A stretch of DNA of 64,000 bases from Varroa destructor (GCF_002443255.2 NW_019211459.1:19464524-19528523); one strand, 5' to 3'. Positions 24,602 through 37,207 are shown, counted from the stretch's first letter. Translations and numbers: made by a program. The notes: generated by a model from the letters alone, not told the origin.

Positions 24602-26478
24602 CTGCTCACCATATACACCAGTGAGGGTCACGCGATGAGATTGAATGCAGCTTAGGGTTTATACATATAAGCATCGGACTTTCTCATGCTACGTTTCCCA
24701 TGAAAATCGTTAGAATTACGCTGTTAAGGTTTGAGGTCATTAGCTAACGAGTAATGAAGATAATTGTCTACAACGAATGAAGGACTCACACAAAATGTAA
24801 ATATTTCAACTTGTTAAAGCAAGACCGCATCTATAACAAGCCGAATGCTCTTCAAACATTGCAACCATTCCTTGCATCCAGCTAGTGTATGAATACGAGG
24901 TCTAGACAAATTGAAAGCTTTAGAGCCTTTATGTATGTTGTAGTAGTAGACTCTGCCAACAACCTATGTGTGAGGCCCCTGGGTCGGTAAACATCCTTGC
25001 CTGTATTGCGTTCGTCGAACAGTTTGAAAGCCTTTAACGTCTCATCGTTGGGATCCTCGCGTAAACGAGTCCGTATCACCTCCTCAAATTCGGTCAATGT
25101 TAACTGCAATGGATGGAAAAAAACGTTTATATTAATTTACTTTTAGATGGGAGCAAAATTAGTTCCCTGACCATAAAAGCGATATTTTATTATACCTTAT
25201 TTGGTACATACGTGACATGCAGCCTAAGATGCACCTTCTTGTTTCAGTTTCATTACTGAGGCATTTATTTCACGGCTCTTTGTTGACCTTATAAACAATA
25301 GGAATTAAAAAGCGGGATCAATGAACTTCTATACGATCCTTCGTATATACAAGCGTTTCACGCAGGAATGACTTACGTTTTCTTGGGTGTTTCTTTTCAA
25401 ATAAGCTGTAAATATGTTTTAAGCGAAATGAAAACTTGAAGTCGTTCAACTCGAGACGTTTTTTTCGGAAAGGAAGTAGTTCAATAAAATATGTAAGCCT
25501 ATTATTAATGTGTTTTTCCTGTTTCATAATAGGGGTACCGCCATAAACTTATCGTGACATATAATGTTGTGAACTAGAAAATTACAGTTAAAGATTGCTT
25601 ACGCTGTAAATACATTTTACGAGCAAATAAAACGGAGCTTCAGCAGTCGCAGAGATTCTATATAGTTTCTCCTTGTATACAATACCGATCAAGCCGTAGC
25701 TATAGCCGGCATAGGCAGCAGTAACTGGCAAGCGGCAAACCTGATCTTAGCTTAATATATGTCAAATTTCTTCTGGCATCCTATTATGCAGAAAAACTAT
25801 ATGAGTATAGATCAACTCGAATTGAGCTGTTCATCCGGGACGAGAATTCGCACCGTATATGTATTTGAGGTACATACACAAATACACAAATGAAACGTAA
25901 TTTCACAGTTTTTTGAAGTATCGATCGCTAACACATTGACGAAGGATCACCAATCTATCTCAACTGGGAAGCAGTATGGCTTGGTAGAAACATGTCTCGT
26001 GGGCGAAACTGAATTAATTAGCAAAGCCTCTTCAGCAACGCGTACTGCTCAGTGGTTACATAACGTACCCTTGCTTGCGGTGAGTCTTGTTTTCCAAGTT
26101 CCGTCAGCAGCTTTTTTACCTATCGTAAAAAAAAAACGAACATGGTGCAATTTCATTATTCCATCAAGCATCACTCGAAATTTTCATTCACTGCTAGGCG
26201 GTTATTTTTCTAGCAAGGTTCGCATTTACTCCAAGCGTTTTTTTTTCTATTACCTCTTCTTTGCGTGGCTCTAAACCGAGGGCTCGCATGGCAAACTTAA
26301 GTTCCTTCGCAGGCAGACCATCGCCATTGCGGTCAAACATCGCGAAGGTAGCGCGTATCTCCTCAGGTACAACGCTTGTCCTTTCTAACGACTTTTTTCG
26401 TTCCAAGCCATCACTGTCTTCGACCATCTTCTCCATACTGTACGACAGCCCCACTCGATCTACCGGGTAAAAAAACAT
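24438..26478 (-). CDS. Centrin (caltractin), centrin-1/2 type, divergent EF-hands
   Basis: A four-exon gene: complement of 24438-24601, 25001-25103, 26069-26119 and 26254-26478. All junctions keep frame and give 180 residues (166 if the second Met at 26436 is the start). Human centrin-2 is 172. Centrins are EF-hand proteins of centrioles, basal bodies and contractile fibres. The hallmarks are [64 protein letters not shown] and the C-terminal [11 protein letters not shown], close to the centrin-1/2 ending. EF-hand 4 ([12 protein letters not shown]) is canonical. EF-hand 1 is one residue short ([12 protein letters not shown]), EF-hand 2 has Gly at the first ligand position, and EF-hand 3 has Arg, Thr and Asp at positions 3, 5 and 12. 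Calcium binding may therefore rest mainly on EF-hand 4. The family is certain; the exact 5' start is less so. Confidence 0.88.
25001..25103 (-). CDS. Centrin exon 3
   Basis: The acceptor is CATTGCAG. The exon reads [14 protein letters not shown], then [14 protein letters not shown], and ends in phase 1 at ACAG/GCAAGG. The GC donor is the only reading that joins to exon 4 in frame and restores the conserved TG of EF-hand 3. Confidence 0.8.
26069..26119 (-). CDS. Centrin microexon 2 (degenerate EF-hand 2)
   Basis: A 51-nt exon found by reading the intron for the missing centrin segment. Upstream on the minus strand is a long T tract ending ATAG, and downstream a GG/GTACGT donor. It reads [17 protein letters not shown], which lines up with IKKMISEIDKEGTGKM of centrin. 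It is in phase 0 at both ends and is too short for ordinary open-frame detection. Confidence 0.78.
26254..26478 (-). CDS. Centrin exon 1 (N-terminus, EF-hand 1)
   Basis: An ATG at 26478 follows an in-frame stop three codons upstream. A GGTAG just after it could instead be an acceptor, with Met at 26436 as the start. The exon ends GAAGAG/GTAATA after 26254 in phase 0. It encodes the variable tail and the first EF-hand with its shortened loop. Confidence 0.75.
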
Positions 26479-27660
26479 GACGATTTAAGTCTGCTTTCTG
26501 CAAGCGGAATAAGGTATGGAAAGGTTTCAGTTTTCTTTCTAGTTGACTAGGCGGAAATCAAGTTCCATCTCCACCATGCTTGCAAAATACTTGGTTCAAC
26601 TATTAGGACCTGCGGATTCATGAGTAAGATAGATAGAAGGAACGCAATGATATTAAAAGATACTAATCGCTGGCATTTACTCTGTCGTTGTTCTCAGCGA
26701 AGCATCGTCCTATACACGGAAACTAGGCTATTTTTTTTCTAAGATCGAACTTTTTCTACCGGTTAAATGTCACATCGTGGATCTTGATGATTTGTCGTAA
26801 CCGAGTTATGTATCAACCGAGTATCAATTGTTCCTTGCGCACGTTTTACAAGTTCTGTTAGGGAGGTGTTTAGATACCAAAGTAACTTTGCCTGCATTCA
26901 CTTTTCACTAACATTTCGTAGTTGGCAGGCTGGACACAAAAGACCTGTAACGTAGCTACGGCAATAGCTTCACCGAATTGAGCTTTGACGCGTTACAATG
27001 ATCACGTTATCATTCAAAATAAGGCCAACGAGTACCCTATTGGGTCTTGTGATGGTCATTGAGCATCGGGTGAGGTTTCGTCTCGCCCCGGAGCAGTACA
27101 ATTTTTAAGTGTCTATTGCTAGCCATTGATTTCCATCACATCATGGGTATTGATCGCTGTTTACACAGTCCATAGCAGTGCTTCGGACAGATACTACGGA
27201 ACTGAAAGTTGAAAGGATTTTTTTGTTCCACTCGACCACACATAGGCTACATCTCCAAAAGCGACCAATCCTCACACATCAACCAGAGCACCGAGGGCAA
27301 ATCGCATAGTGCGCTTGGTACAAGGGTTTTTCTGCACTGATTATTTATTTAGTTTACTAATTGACATAAGGCTCGAGAATATCAGTCGGAACATAAGGTC
27401 TCAAAATCCTGGAAGCTTGATAGCTACAGCAACCGAGTTGTTCTAGCATATTAATACCTGTTTGAAACGTCACTGGACGTATTACAGCTGAGGTTTTGCT
27501 GGTTTCTAATCTTTTCAGTTGAAAAAAATCATGTGCACATGTTGCTCACAGCTGTTTCGAGGATCGCCGGCTTGTTATTAATAACACAGATCACTGAGGG
27601 AATGACAAAATAGAAACCAGCAGCTGAAGAGAGACAGCTGTGTGAGCGGTCTCAAATTAG

Positions 27661-27749
27661 GCCAACAAGTGTACACGAACACGGTATGCTTGCTTTCCTT
27701 TCGAAACGGCCGAGGTCAACCTCGTCACATTCTACCAGCCGATTCGCAG
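27661..27749 (+). CDS. Candidate internal coding exon, product unknown
   Basis: A CTCAAATTAG acceptor before 27661 and a strong CGCAG/GTAAGC donor after 27749 bracket an open frame. It reads ANKCTRTRYACFPFE, then TAEVNLVTFYQPIRR. The matched splice sites and protein-like residues support an exon, but no partner exon or family was found. It lies between the centrin gene and the His-rich gene and may belong to an unseen third gene. Confidence 0.3.
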
Positions 27750-30196
27750 GTAAGCGAAAGGGTTCTTATTCGCTACGAATGATGTTTTTCTCGGGGCTTA
27801 CCTTCCACTCTTCTCGATTTGCCCTCTCCCTTTGGCAAAACGATCGAATTCTGACTGAGCAGAGTTTAACGGGGGTTCGAAAACGAAAGCGTGGTCACGC
27901 TAAGCGAAAAATTAAAAGAACTTCATATGTACAAAGCTAAATATATCCGGTTAATATACTTTTCAAATGAATAACTTTATTAGGGAAGTGAACTAGTGTT
28001 CGGGATAGGTGTAGGAGATAATTTGGATAGGAGAACACAATTACGGAAGTTGTTGATGAACTGTCTTCAAGTTATATATAGCATAGATACAATTGTATTA
28101 GTCTGAGTCATTTCGATTGCACAAAATATTCGAAAAAATGTCTGTACTTGAGGACCGATTTAACGTACGAGGTAATCTATATGCGTTTTATTAATATTTG
28201 TTTCACAGCGTTGACCTTTCGTCTCTTCTAAACATGTTTCACACACTGGCTCGGTATGGTAGTTCACTACGTGCGGTATACACCGTTCTTACTGTTAGTG
28301 TGCCGCAATAGAGTAGAAAAGCATGCCCTAAGTTTATTCTAATAAGTAGAAATACAGGATTTCTAAATTATTCTGAAGCGTATTTGCGGTAAAGTGATTC
28401 AAAGTATAATTTAACACCTATTGCCATGTAGCTTTGTCCCGTCACGAGTCGGAATGTAGCAGTTCGCCATTAGCGATCACGTTAGCTGGATATAGATTTG
28501 TACACAATTAGTACGATCATTAACTCCAATGAAAACTCTACTAGATGCCCATTTTGATCTTAGAAAGACGATGGCTCCATATTTACCAAGGATATTTGTT
28601 ATAGTAACGTGTCTATGACATCGTAAAAACTTCAGTACTACACACTTTCAGCTAATTCATCACATCGTACGTTGGCAATAATGTCTGCCAAGCAATTATA
28701 TTGGCACAAACGTAACGGGTGATGAATAAGTTTGCCTGGCGGTTGCGACGTCGAAGATGATAAATTTCTTTTTTACTGTTGTTTTGCTCACAATAATTCG
28801 GTCGAATCGAACTTTCACACGGTTGCAGCTGATGCGTGATCGTAGATGGATAGCGAACTTCACGTTAACCGTCCGCGCGTTTACCGCCCGCGCTTCACAA
28901 GTTCCATGGTCGTGCGGTAGAACACCTCATTAGATAGATGTACATACGTGCAGTTCATCGTCGTAACGGAAGTCTAGAGGCCCACGTCTAAGGACTTCTC
29001 CCAGGGACCAGCCACTTGCTAAAAGGATCAATCAAAACAACACAGCTGTCAAGAAATGTCAGTATATTGATGTGCTGGCAAAAACGTCTGATTGGTTTTT
29101 CTTAGCTTTTCAGAACAAGAACAATCGAGAAGATAAAAAAAAAATTCCTGATTCCAGCACCGACACAGCCAAAGCACTTCATAAGCAACGCATCGTCGAC
29201 GTCTCTGCGACGACGTTTAACAATCACTTATAAGGTGTATATATATATACAATATATATAGGGTAATATATATATTAACAAGTCGACCACTTTAAAAAAT
29301 ATACGTTTGAATCAGAGAGATGGTGGAATCTATCGAATCATCGAAAAAACATCGAAGGCCAAGACGATCTTGCTTCCGTTGCTCGGTTCGTAGACTGGTT
29401 CATTCCGAGCAGTTATTACTGCACGTTCTGCCCCTCTGAGGTACTAGAGCATTAAAATAAGCCAAACTAAAAGCGTGACACAGACTCCATATTGTTAGGA
29501 TTATGTAGTTAATTGTCAGGTTTCCGTGTTTTATCGTGTGTCAACTACGTGTTGAATGAGTGAGTCTTCAGTTACCGTTCACTACTACAACAAATCTATT
29601 TGTTTCAGAATGATGTTATGGCACAAATTGCGCAGTTCTATCTTAGCAATTTTTCCGCCGTAAACGTGTATTATGAAGTCATTTTTAGATGTCCGTGTGG
29701 TAAGAAGAGGCATGCCGGTTTCGAGAAATGGTAATTCATATGTTATATGGCCATTTTTATGGCCAACTATAGGTGATCATTTGCCATTTTTAGCTCTCAA
29801 ACGAACTACATGATTATCAGAAAATAGTTTTCTGCCTGGGATAAATTATGTTTTGCTTTCCGTAAATCTATTCGCAGTTGTGAGTCTGCTGTCTCTCAGC
29901 AGGGCGCACGGCAATTTTCTAGCTGTCCCATATGTAAAAGGCTTAATTTAGGGCACTCGCAGTCCTAGATTTCACAAAGCGATTCGCTCCATGATTTGAT
30001 CGTCATCAATTGCTAACAATGACAGAAAAAAACACTTTCTTCATGCCCGAGTATACACCGCGGTTGTTTCGTTTTCCAAAAACACTACAACAAGACCAGT
30101 TAGTTACTTCTGTGGGATTAGTTGCTGACGTCAACGTTATTCGATCTAAGCTCCACTGTTTATTCTTGCCCTGCCTGAAACCGACGAAGTATCGCA

Positions 30197-30215
30197 CCCC
30201 CCCCCCCCCCCCCCC
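30197..30215. repeat. Poly-C tract (19 C)
   Basis: A homopolymer run of 19 cytosines in otherwise ordinary DNA. Such a long G/C run is rare here, and its length in the assembly is probably approximate. Confidence 0.9.
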
Positions 30216-30239
30216 GCGCCTTTACCGATGAGAAGTGCA

Positions 30240-30635
30240 TTAATCACAACGGGTCACGCACGCGATGACGGTGGGACCGACAGTAGCGACCGACGCAATC
30301 TCATGCGAAGTCATATACAAATAAAGTGGTTCTCGGCTCCGTCCTCCAGCTAAAACAAAAATGCCGAAAGCAATGCCAGTTTTGCCATTACCGAAGGAGT
30401 CCCTGCTAGCACAGACAATGAAAAAAAACAACAGATGGCACCGTTGACAGCCAAAGTAAAAACCGGCTTCTTGTTTCAACATGTAGTATTTTGCGTCGAT
30501 TACGGCAATGAGCGATTTCATAAAAAAAGAAAAAAAAAATTTGCCACGTTCAGCAGTGGTCCTCAGTTCCCTCCTAACCTGCGGGTCTGAACGGTGACAA
30601 TGGCTAGGCACGATGTGGGCATTCACGTTTGCCAT
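30240..30635 (-). CDS. Open frame of 131 codons, product unknown
   Basis: The frame starts with TTG on the minus strand in the reading MANVNAHIVPS and ends with TAA near 30240. It sits in a locally GC-richer segment. It contains two hydrophobic, phenylalanine-rich runs made from T tracts, which argues against real coding. No family is recognised and the call is weak. Confidence 0.15.
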   Translation of the reverse strand: MANVNAHIVPSHCHRSDPQVRRELRTTAERGKFFFSFFMKSLIAVIDAKYYMLKQEAGFYFGCQRCHLLFFFIVCASRDSFGNGKTGIAFGIFVLAGGRSREPLYLYMTSHEIASVATVGPTVIACVTRCD

Positions 30636-33067
30636 CGCCCTGGTTACTAAAGAGTCCTAGTTCAATCCGTAAGTAGTTTGATGTAGCTTCAACAAATCCT
30701 CTAGGCTGATTGGAGGCAGTGTGAAACGTTTCCAATAACAACTGGTAGCGAAAGCTAACATCGTATTGATACGATATCCATGTTCTTGGCCGAAATTTAA
30801 GCACATTCGACAGTCCGCCCCACATATAGAAGCCCACCAGCCGATATATACAGCAATAATTTTCTCCTTGGGTTAAGACCTATGAGTGCATGATATTTCC
30901 TTAATTTGCGGCTGTAATTTCAGTACATTGCGTATAAGAGATGCGTGCTACTGTTTCTTCTTTTGGCAGCTTGGTCTTTTATTTCATTGCAAACTGATAT
31001 TTTAAATAAGATCAACGAGGTATGACAATAAGGTTGTACGAGAACTCTAAAGAAAATCGATGGCTTTTTGAATTCGTCAAGAAATTCTATTTTCGATTAT
31101 TCGATTTTTTTCACCGTTGACATCGTCGTTCAGCGTTTCATTAGAGAGCTGGCTTCCAGCACGAAACGAAAGGTGTCTATGCTCAGACTCGAACCTGGAC
31201 CATTACGTCGCTTTGAAACGCTACGAGTCTAAGGTAGCACTTTCAACAGCAACGCTGCTCTTTTGGACGCTCAGCATAGTTTAGCCGACCTCGTAGAAAT
31301 ATTCAATAGCAGACAAACGAGTATTGAGGTGGACAAACTGTCTACAACATTGGCCAATTTCCTAAAAAATAAGTATCAAACAAAAAAAAAAAAAGAAACG
31401 AGCTAATACAAAACCATCATCTTCGTCGGTCAGCGCGTACGGTCAGTTAGGCAAGGGGGAATTACGGCTGCACCACTAGGGCAGTTTCAGATCGCTTTGT
31501 GACGAAGCCAGCGCTAGACTCTGCCTTCTTACCCAGGGAAACTTTCGACTCTCCATCAGACGGCCAAGTAACATAGATGGACGGTGCGATTTAAGCAGCT
31601 CACGTCTGATATGCAAGTGTCAGACCGATACGTGGGTCTTGTAAAAGCTGTAAAGCACTTCTCACAATAGTTTTATAGTTTAAGCTTGCTTTAGAGTATA
31701 CATAATCTTGCTAAACATCAATCCGATTACGGATATCCTATGAAGATAGCAGTGTCAACTTTTTAAGCACTTGTCGATGTAGAGCAATCGCTACAAACGC
31801 ATAGAACGCCCTATCTTTGTAGTCGTTTAGTAGGACCTGTAGAAATTTTTATGCGAAAAGGTGAAACTTGTGCTACCAAGTTGATAAGTTCTTAACTCAA
31901 TAAAATTCTATCTAGTGGCAAACTTATTAAACAATAATGGTACTCAAACACGCAAATAATATACGTGGTAACATCTTCTGGCGACCTGCAGACCTGGTGA
32001 CTTTACCAAGGAGTAAAGGCTTTGTGCATTAACTAAAGAACTCTAGTAATAATAGTGACTATATAGACGGATACAGAATCCATATTTGAATTGGTACGTA
32101 CCGGTAGGCCGTCCGTTCGCAGAGCTGGGACCATGCCCAATTAAAAAAATGGCGTGCTCAAAAACATAGGGAGAACTCCACAGGGATACGCAAACAGTTG
32201 AAGGTATTTTTAGGATTCCCTATAAGGTTTCAATTAACGCGCAACGGAAGGACCGATGTAAAGTTAAATTAAACGTAGGGTGACAGGAAAATGTTTCGTT
32301 TCATAAATAAGTAGAGATATTCCAAAAACGTCTAGGTGTCGATCACTGAATGTACGCTTCACTTGACAAGTTGTATTGATACAAATTACTGATGCTACTA
32401 AAGTCTTTCATCTAAAAGGTATCAAATCTGTTTTTATCGAACTTTAAATATCCGGCTACTGACCTCGTTTTCGGGCTAGTACGGAAAGGAAACTTGCTAA
32501 GTTAAGTTAGTTGAACGCAGAATTGCACACATTTACACTCACTCCTCTCGTATACTAAATGAGTTCTGTCTTAAAAAAACACACTTTAAGGAGATTCTGC
32601 CTCAAATGTACGCTATTTTGTGCCGACCAAGTTAATTTAAGTATGGCTGATAGAAACAATGACTAAAACGTTCAACGACTCTCGTGAACCTTGTAGTTTA
32701 TTGATTTTTTTTTGTTAAATCTGAGTGACAAAGACCAGAGTTAGAATTTCCCGCTTGTGTATCTAGGGGGGTTTGCTCTCCAGAAGTAATTGCTTTGTCA
32801 GATTATAATAGCAGCATGTGTTAGCGGCACTGGTGGTTCGATATTGGCAAAATGTCATCAAAATACAGGAGGCTTTCTGAAGCAGTCGTAAGTTTCAGGT
32901 TCATAAAAATATTTTTTTCAAAGCGTTCTTTCCGCTAAAAAGGTGTCAGACTCGATTGTGTATGTAACAGCGCCAGCACCAACTGCCCCATGTGCCTCAG
33001 TCACAAAGGGGCAAAGATGCGCATGCCGTTAAGAAGACACTGACCAAGAGCGATTGTTTAGGTTTAC

Positions 33068-33098
33068 CCTAGGTACCCCCTAGGTACCCCCTAGGTAA
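33068..33098. repeat. Three tandem copies of a CCCTAGGTA unit
   Basis: The unit CCCTAGGTAC repeats three times at about 11-base spacing. Each copy contains the palindrome CCTAGG. No gene is near. Confidence 0.85.
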
Positions 33099-33620
33099 AG
33101 CTACTTAAACGTCTTAAGCTGTTCAATTCGTTTCCTTCATTATACAGATTTGTTAGCCACCCCTTTTTTTGCTACCGACGAGCATTTATATATAATGACA
33201 TTTTAGCAGAATAGCGTCTGACCTGTCATAAGGCCTATCTGGATGTTAACAGTCCAATGGCATCCTATTAATGCATTTGCCATCAGAAGAAAAAACACTG
33301 GACAGGAAAAACGTTTAGCTCAGCAAATGCGCATTCAGTACGATCACCGATGAAGCGAAAAACCTGTTCATTTTTCGAAACCGCTTTTTAAAAACCTGTA
33401 ACATATTAGATACACTAGAGACACATTCTCTTTAACTTATGTTTTTTTTTTTTTTTAAGCTAAGATACTTATAGTTACTCGATTCTCCTATTCATGGAAA
33501 TAGCAAAACACAGTAAAATCATGTTCGGCATTCAGGAAGCCTATCGTTGCTCCAAATATGAAAACTGAATGATAACAGGCGGTTATTCTGAGGACAAAAA
33601 AAAAATGGCATGCAAGATCA

Positions 33621-33639
33621 ACATACATACATACATACA
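33621..33639. repeat. (ACAT)n microsatellite
   Basis: About 4.5 units of ACAT in non-coding DNA. Confidence 0.9.
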
Positions 33640-35457
33640 ACGTTGTACGTTTTTAATACCATATATATTTGCGTCGTACGCTAAAGCAAATCAGTAAACA
33701 TAAAGGAGACACACCGACTTAGTGCCTTTGGCATCTCGGTGTGAACTGTATGACCTGTAAACTAATTTTTACAGTATGATTGTTAGTAACGCTGCCAACG
33801 AACTCCAACATATTGAAGCGTAGTAGGAGGTAATAACGAGTGGCAATAGCAGTATCAATCAGAAACAACTAAGAATCGTCAGCGGCCTTTGGAGGAAGAA
33901 AGTTCATTTGTAGGTAACACTGTATATTGATTCATTTGTTGTGGTATTGAACAATAATAACATATGAAGTTTAGATGGTGAATCAATGAAGTCGGGAAAG
34001 AGCGCGTTGAAGCTAGATGCTTCTCCACCCGTTGCCCAATATCGTCCATGTGCCACTTGCTCGATGTAAACGATTTAGGTTACGCTAATCGACATTTCCT
34101 TATACAACCTTAAAAAGATGTCGCAGTTCTCTTGATCTGAAAAAGTCAGTGATAGTCCAGCTTCGAACCGAAAGTTTTGATTGGAGTTAAAATAAATATT
34201 GGAGGTAAGTTGATTATCATCCTACTCTAAAAGATGCTTTTGTTTTGCTTCTATATCTTTTGCATGGTTTATACCGTATGATATATTTTTCACAAAATAT
34301 TAAATCTAGCCTTATTGCTATTAAATTAAAGTCATTTTTTTTTCTTTTTATTATATGGAGCCCCTTAGTTTAAGAAGAGAACATAAATTGTCTATATGTA
34401 CTTCAGGAATTTGCTATATCTTATCACACGACAATTAAAAGCTAATTAAGGCCGCATTAAAGAAAAGGAACCTCATGAGGATGAAAACATTTTAACGCGG
34501 CAGGACTCACGAAGGATTCATACTTTGGTGTCCGTCGACATATTTTCATATAAGAAACGCCACGGTTTAAGAAGCGTAGTAACATATAGTTCCTTTAAAC
34601 GTTCATAAACTAAAACTCTCAGATGTCTACGAACAAGTAGCTTTTCCAAGTTCCAATCCTACAACATGTTTCTTGTGTTCTCATTTATGAGTATATTGTT
34701 ACTGGAATAAGTCAAAGGGTTACATATCTCTTGGCAAGATGTGTAGGCCTTTGGGTGAATAAATTAAATATAGAGCGTGCGCCTATATATTGGAAGTTAT
34801 ATGTGAGTTGTATTTAAATGCATCAACTTGGAGAAAGCTATTTCTACATTCGACGCTTTTGGTCATTTTATACACCTTAGTCCATGGCTGTAGTTGCTAT
34901 AGAAATTGGTGCTCACAAAACCGACAAGTTTAAAGTTCAAAGCAATCGTCATAGAACAATATGATGAACTTTTTGAAGTTTTGACGGAGAAAAATGACGG
35001 GGGCCGGATTCACGATTGCGTGCACACTTGATGTTCTTCCATTTACTTGTTCGCAACCTAACCTCCTTTGATTGGACCATATTAGATAATGCCTGTGATT
35101 CGTTTTGGGTCAAACATTGACTACACTCTATGGTTTGTCTGGATGTATTTGGAAGGTGCACAAGCTCTTTCCTTATTTTAAACCGTTATATGTTAACAGC
35201 TAGTTAGCCGATCGTGATAGAATTACAATCAATCGTTATAAGATGGTTGCTTTCCTTAAATTTTTGTCGCTTAGGTGTTTTACGGTACTTCGTGCGCACT
35301 GCCATAAATAAATAATAATCTCGGCAGTTTTTCCAACAAGCCAACGCTCACACCAGACGTTAAACAGGTTTTTTGAGCTGGCCTTATTTTAAGGACCGAT
35401 GAGGCTTATATGAGCTTAGGATCCCGGGTTTACAATCTGTGTCGTATATATGCAGTG

Positions 35458-35833
35458 TTATGAAGATCGTTTGTTGTACATTCTTGAAATGCTGGCGAAG
35501 AGAAAATGTTTGCACTCAAAAGTACTCTTTTGTCTAGCCAAATCACGATGACCAAATTTGCCATTTTCGAAGAGATTCAGGGAAAGCCTATTGATTCCGA
35601 GTCCAGTTCTCAGATTGGCAGTAACAGGTATTTTCACCATCAGATTTGACTTTGGCTGGAAGCAACTGCATTATGTCTTTTGCAGAGTCGACAAATAGGG
35701 TATAGACTGATATTAACTGGTATTCGGTTATTAAAACAGCAGCGCCCAGTGTCCCAAAACGGCCCCAACTTTTAACGGTGCGGAGCACATCCGAATATGA
35801 CACTGATGACAGTTTTGATGTGTGCAGCTTCAT
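35458..35833 (-). pseudogene. Possible small gene or relic with a frameshift, product unknown
   Basis: An ATG frame starts at 35833 (MKLHTSKLSSVSYSD), continues VLRTVKSWGRFGTLGAAVL, then ITEYQLISVYTLFVD, and stops at 35588. An overlapping frame on the same strand (35640-35458) reads on with protein-like residues (LRTGLGINRLSLNLFENG). The two together look like one coding stretch broken by a frameshift, or a real 81-codon gene followed by chance sequence. The first part has a hydrophobic segment that could be a membrane helix. No family is recognised. Confidence 0.3.
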
Positions 35834-37159
35834 CTTGCATCGTACTGCTAGATACTGTTATTTCTCTGGTGTTTTCCTTCTCGCTAGTATGCCCTGAGGT
35901 GGGAAGTTTTCAACGCTTACAAACAGCTCCTATTAGGAAGGGGCTCCAAATATTCGCTAGCAGATGTTAGGGGTTTTGTTGCTAGCCGGCCAAAACCCAT
36001 CGTCGTACGATCCTATTGTGTAACATAGCGTCACGTTTTATGCTAAGTTTTGCGCGAATTATCGTATAAGCAATATCAGCTTCCCGTTGGCTAAATAGGT
36101 GTTTCGTGACTTCGCTATTACTTTGGGGATGCAATAGCGAGTAGCGGACTAGCTGGACGGATGACCTGTATTCAACCCGTAAGATTCCGGCCTGACTTGA
36201 AGAAACTTGGCAATAATTTAAACACTCCTAATGAGGTCCTAGACAGAGGCCGAATCAGGTTTGTTTCAACTTCATCATTGAGACCAACTTTATACAGTTA
36301 TAGCGTATCAACAGAGCGATTGAAAAAATGAACGTGTCCTTCTAGAGGTTTCATTTGCTCGAGTTGATACATCTAGTGCGGTTATGTCTGTCTTCCGAAC
36401 TTCGAAATCGAAACAAGGAATCAGCTAGATGACAAAGATGCAACCGCAATGTCTGGTTTTGGTGATTGCATTAGTTAATATTTACAACACGGTTGTTCAG
36501 ATATTTTGGGAAATCAATGATGTCAATATATAAGTATCTGGCATGGCCATATTATTCTTTTGAACCTTTTTTCTATCGCACTTTGATGTATGAAACTACA
36601 CACGTCTAGTAATAGCAACAATCGTAACTACTGCATCAAACAAGGCACCCGTGCACCCTATGAACGTAAACACGTTGTCGTCCATAAGGGGTACAGGCAA
36701 AGTGGGTTCCATACAACAGGCCGGGTGACCGATGGCAAGGAACCTGGCATATATTACTTCACATCGGGCTTGACACTGCGCCTGCTCTTCTTGAGTTTTG
36801 GCCAGTGACTAAAGTCGGCCCAGTTATACCGTGGCTCCCGTAGTAATACGGTATTGATCAAATTCGAGCGGATTTAATATACGGAAGATAAAGGCTAAGA
36901 CCCAGCTGCGAGTTAAAGCCTTCTTTTAATTCGATTTATACATTCCTATTGAACTAATAATGGGACATGGCTGAGTCAGGTACACCGATATGATTGGGTA
37001 TCTTTCGTAAATAGCGCGGATGCCTGCCTTTCGATCCATCATTTTGTAGGATGTGGTTGAGATTCGTTGGAAATCCAGTTTTTCTTGCTTTTTTTTTTAC
37101 TAAATAAATTTATTAGGCGTAATTAAATCGGGAACTTATATTTTTTCTACTTAAAGACA

Positions 37160-37162
<3 letters not shown>

Positions 37163-37207
<45 letters not shown>
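37163..37207. repeat. (TA)n microsatellite
   Basis: A TA dinucleotide tract of about 45 bases, the longest in the window, roughly 340 bases upstream of the signal-peptide exon of the His-rich gene. Confidence 0.95.

Noticed and set aside
31160..31260. tRNA-like segment on the minus strand with a GGTTCGAGTC B-box-like motif
   Set aside because: The T-stem does not pair at two of five positions, no matching acceptor stem is found upstream, and there is no clear D-arm. At best it is a decayed tRNA-derived repeat.
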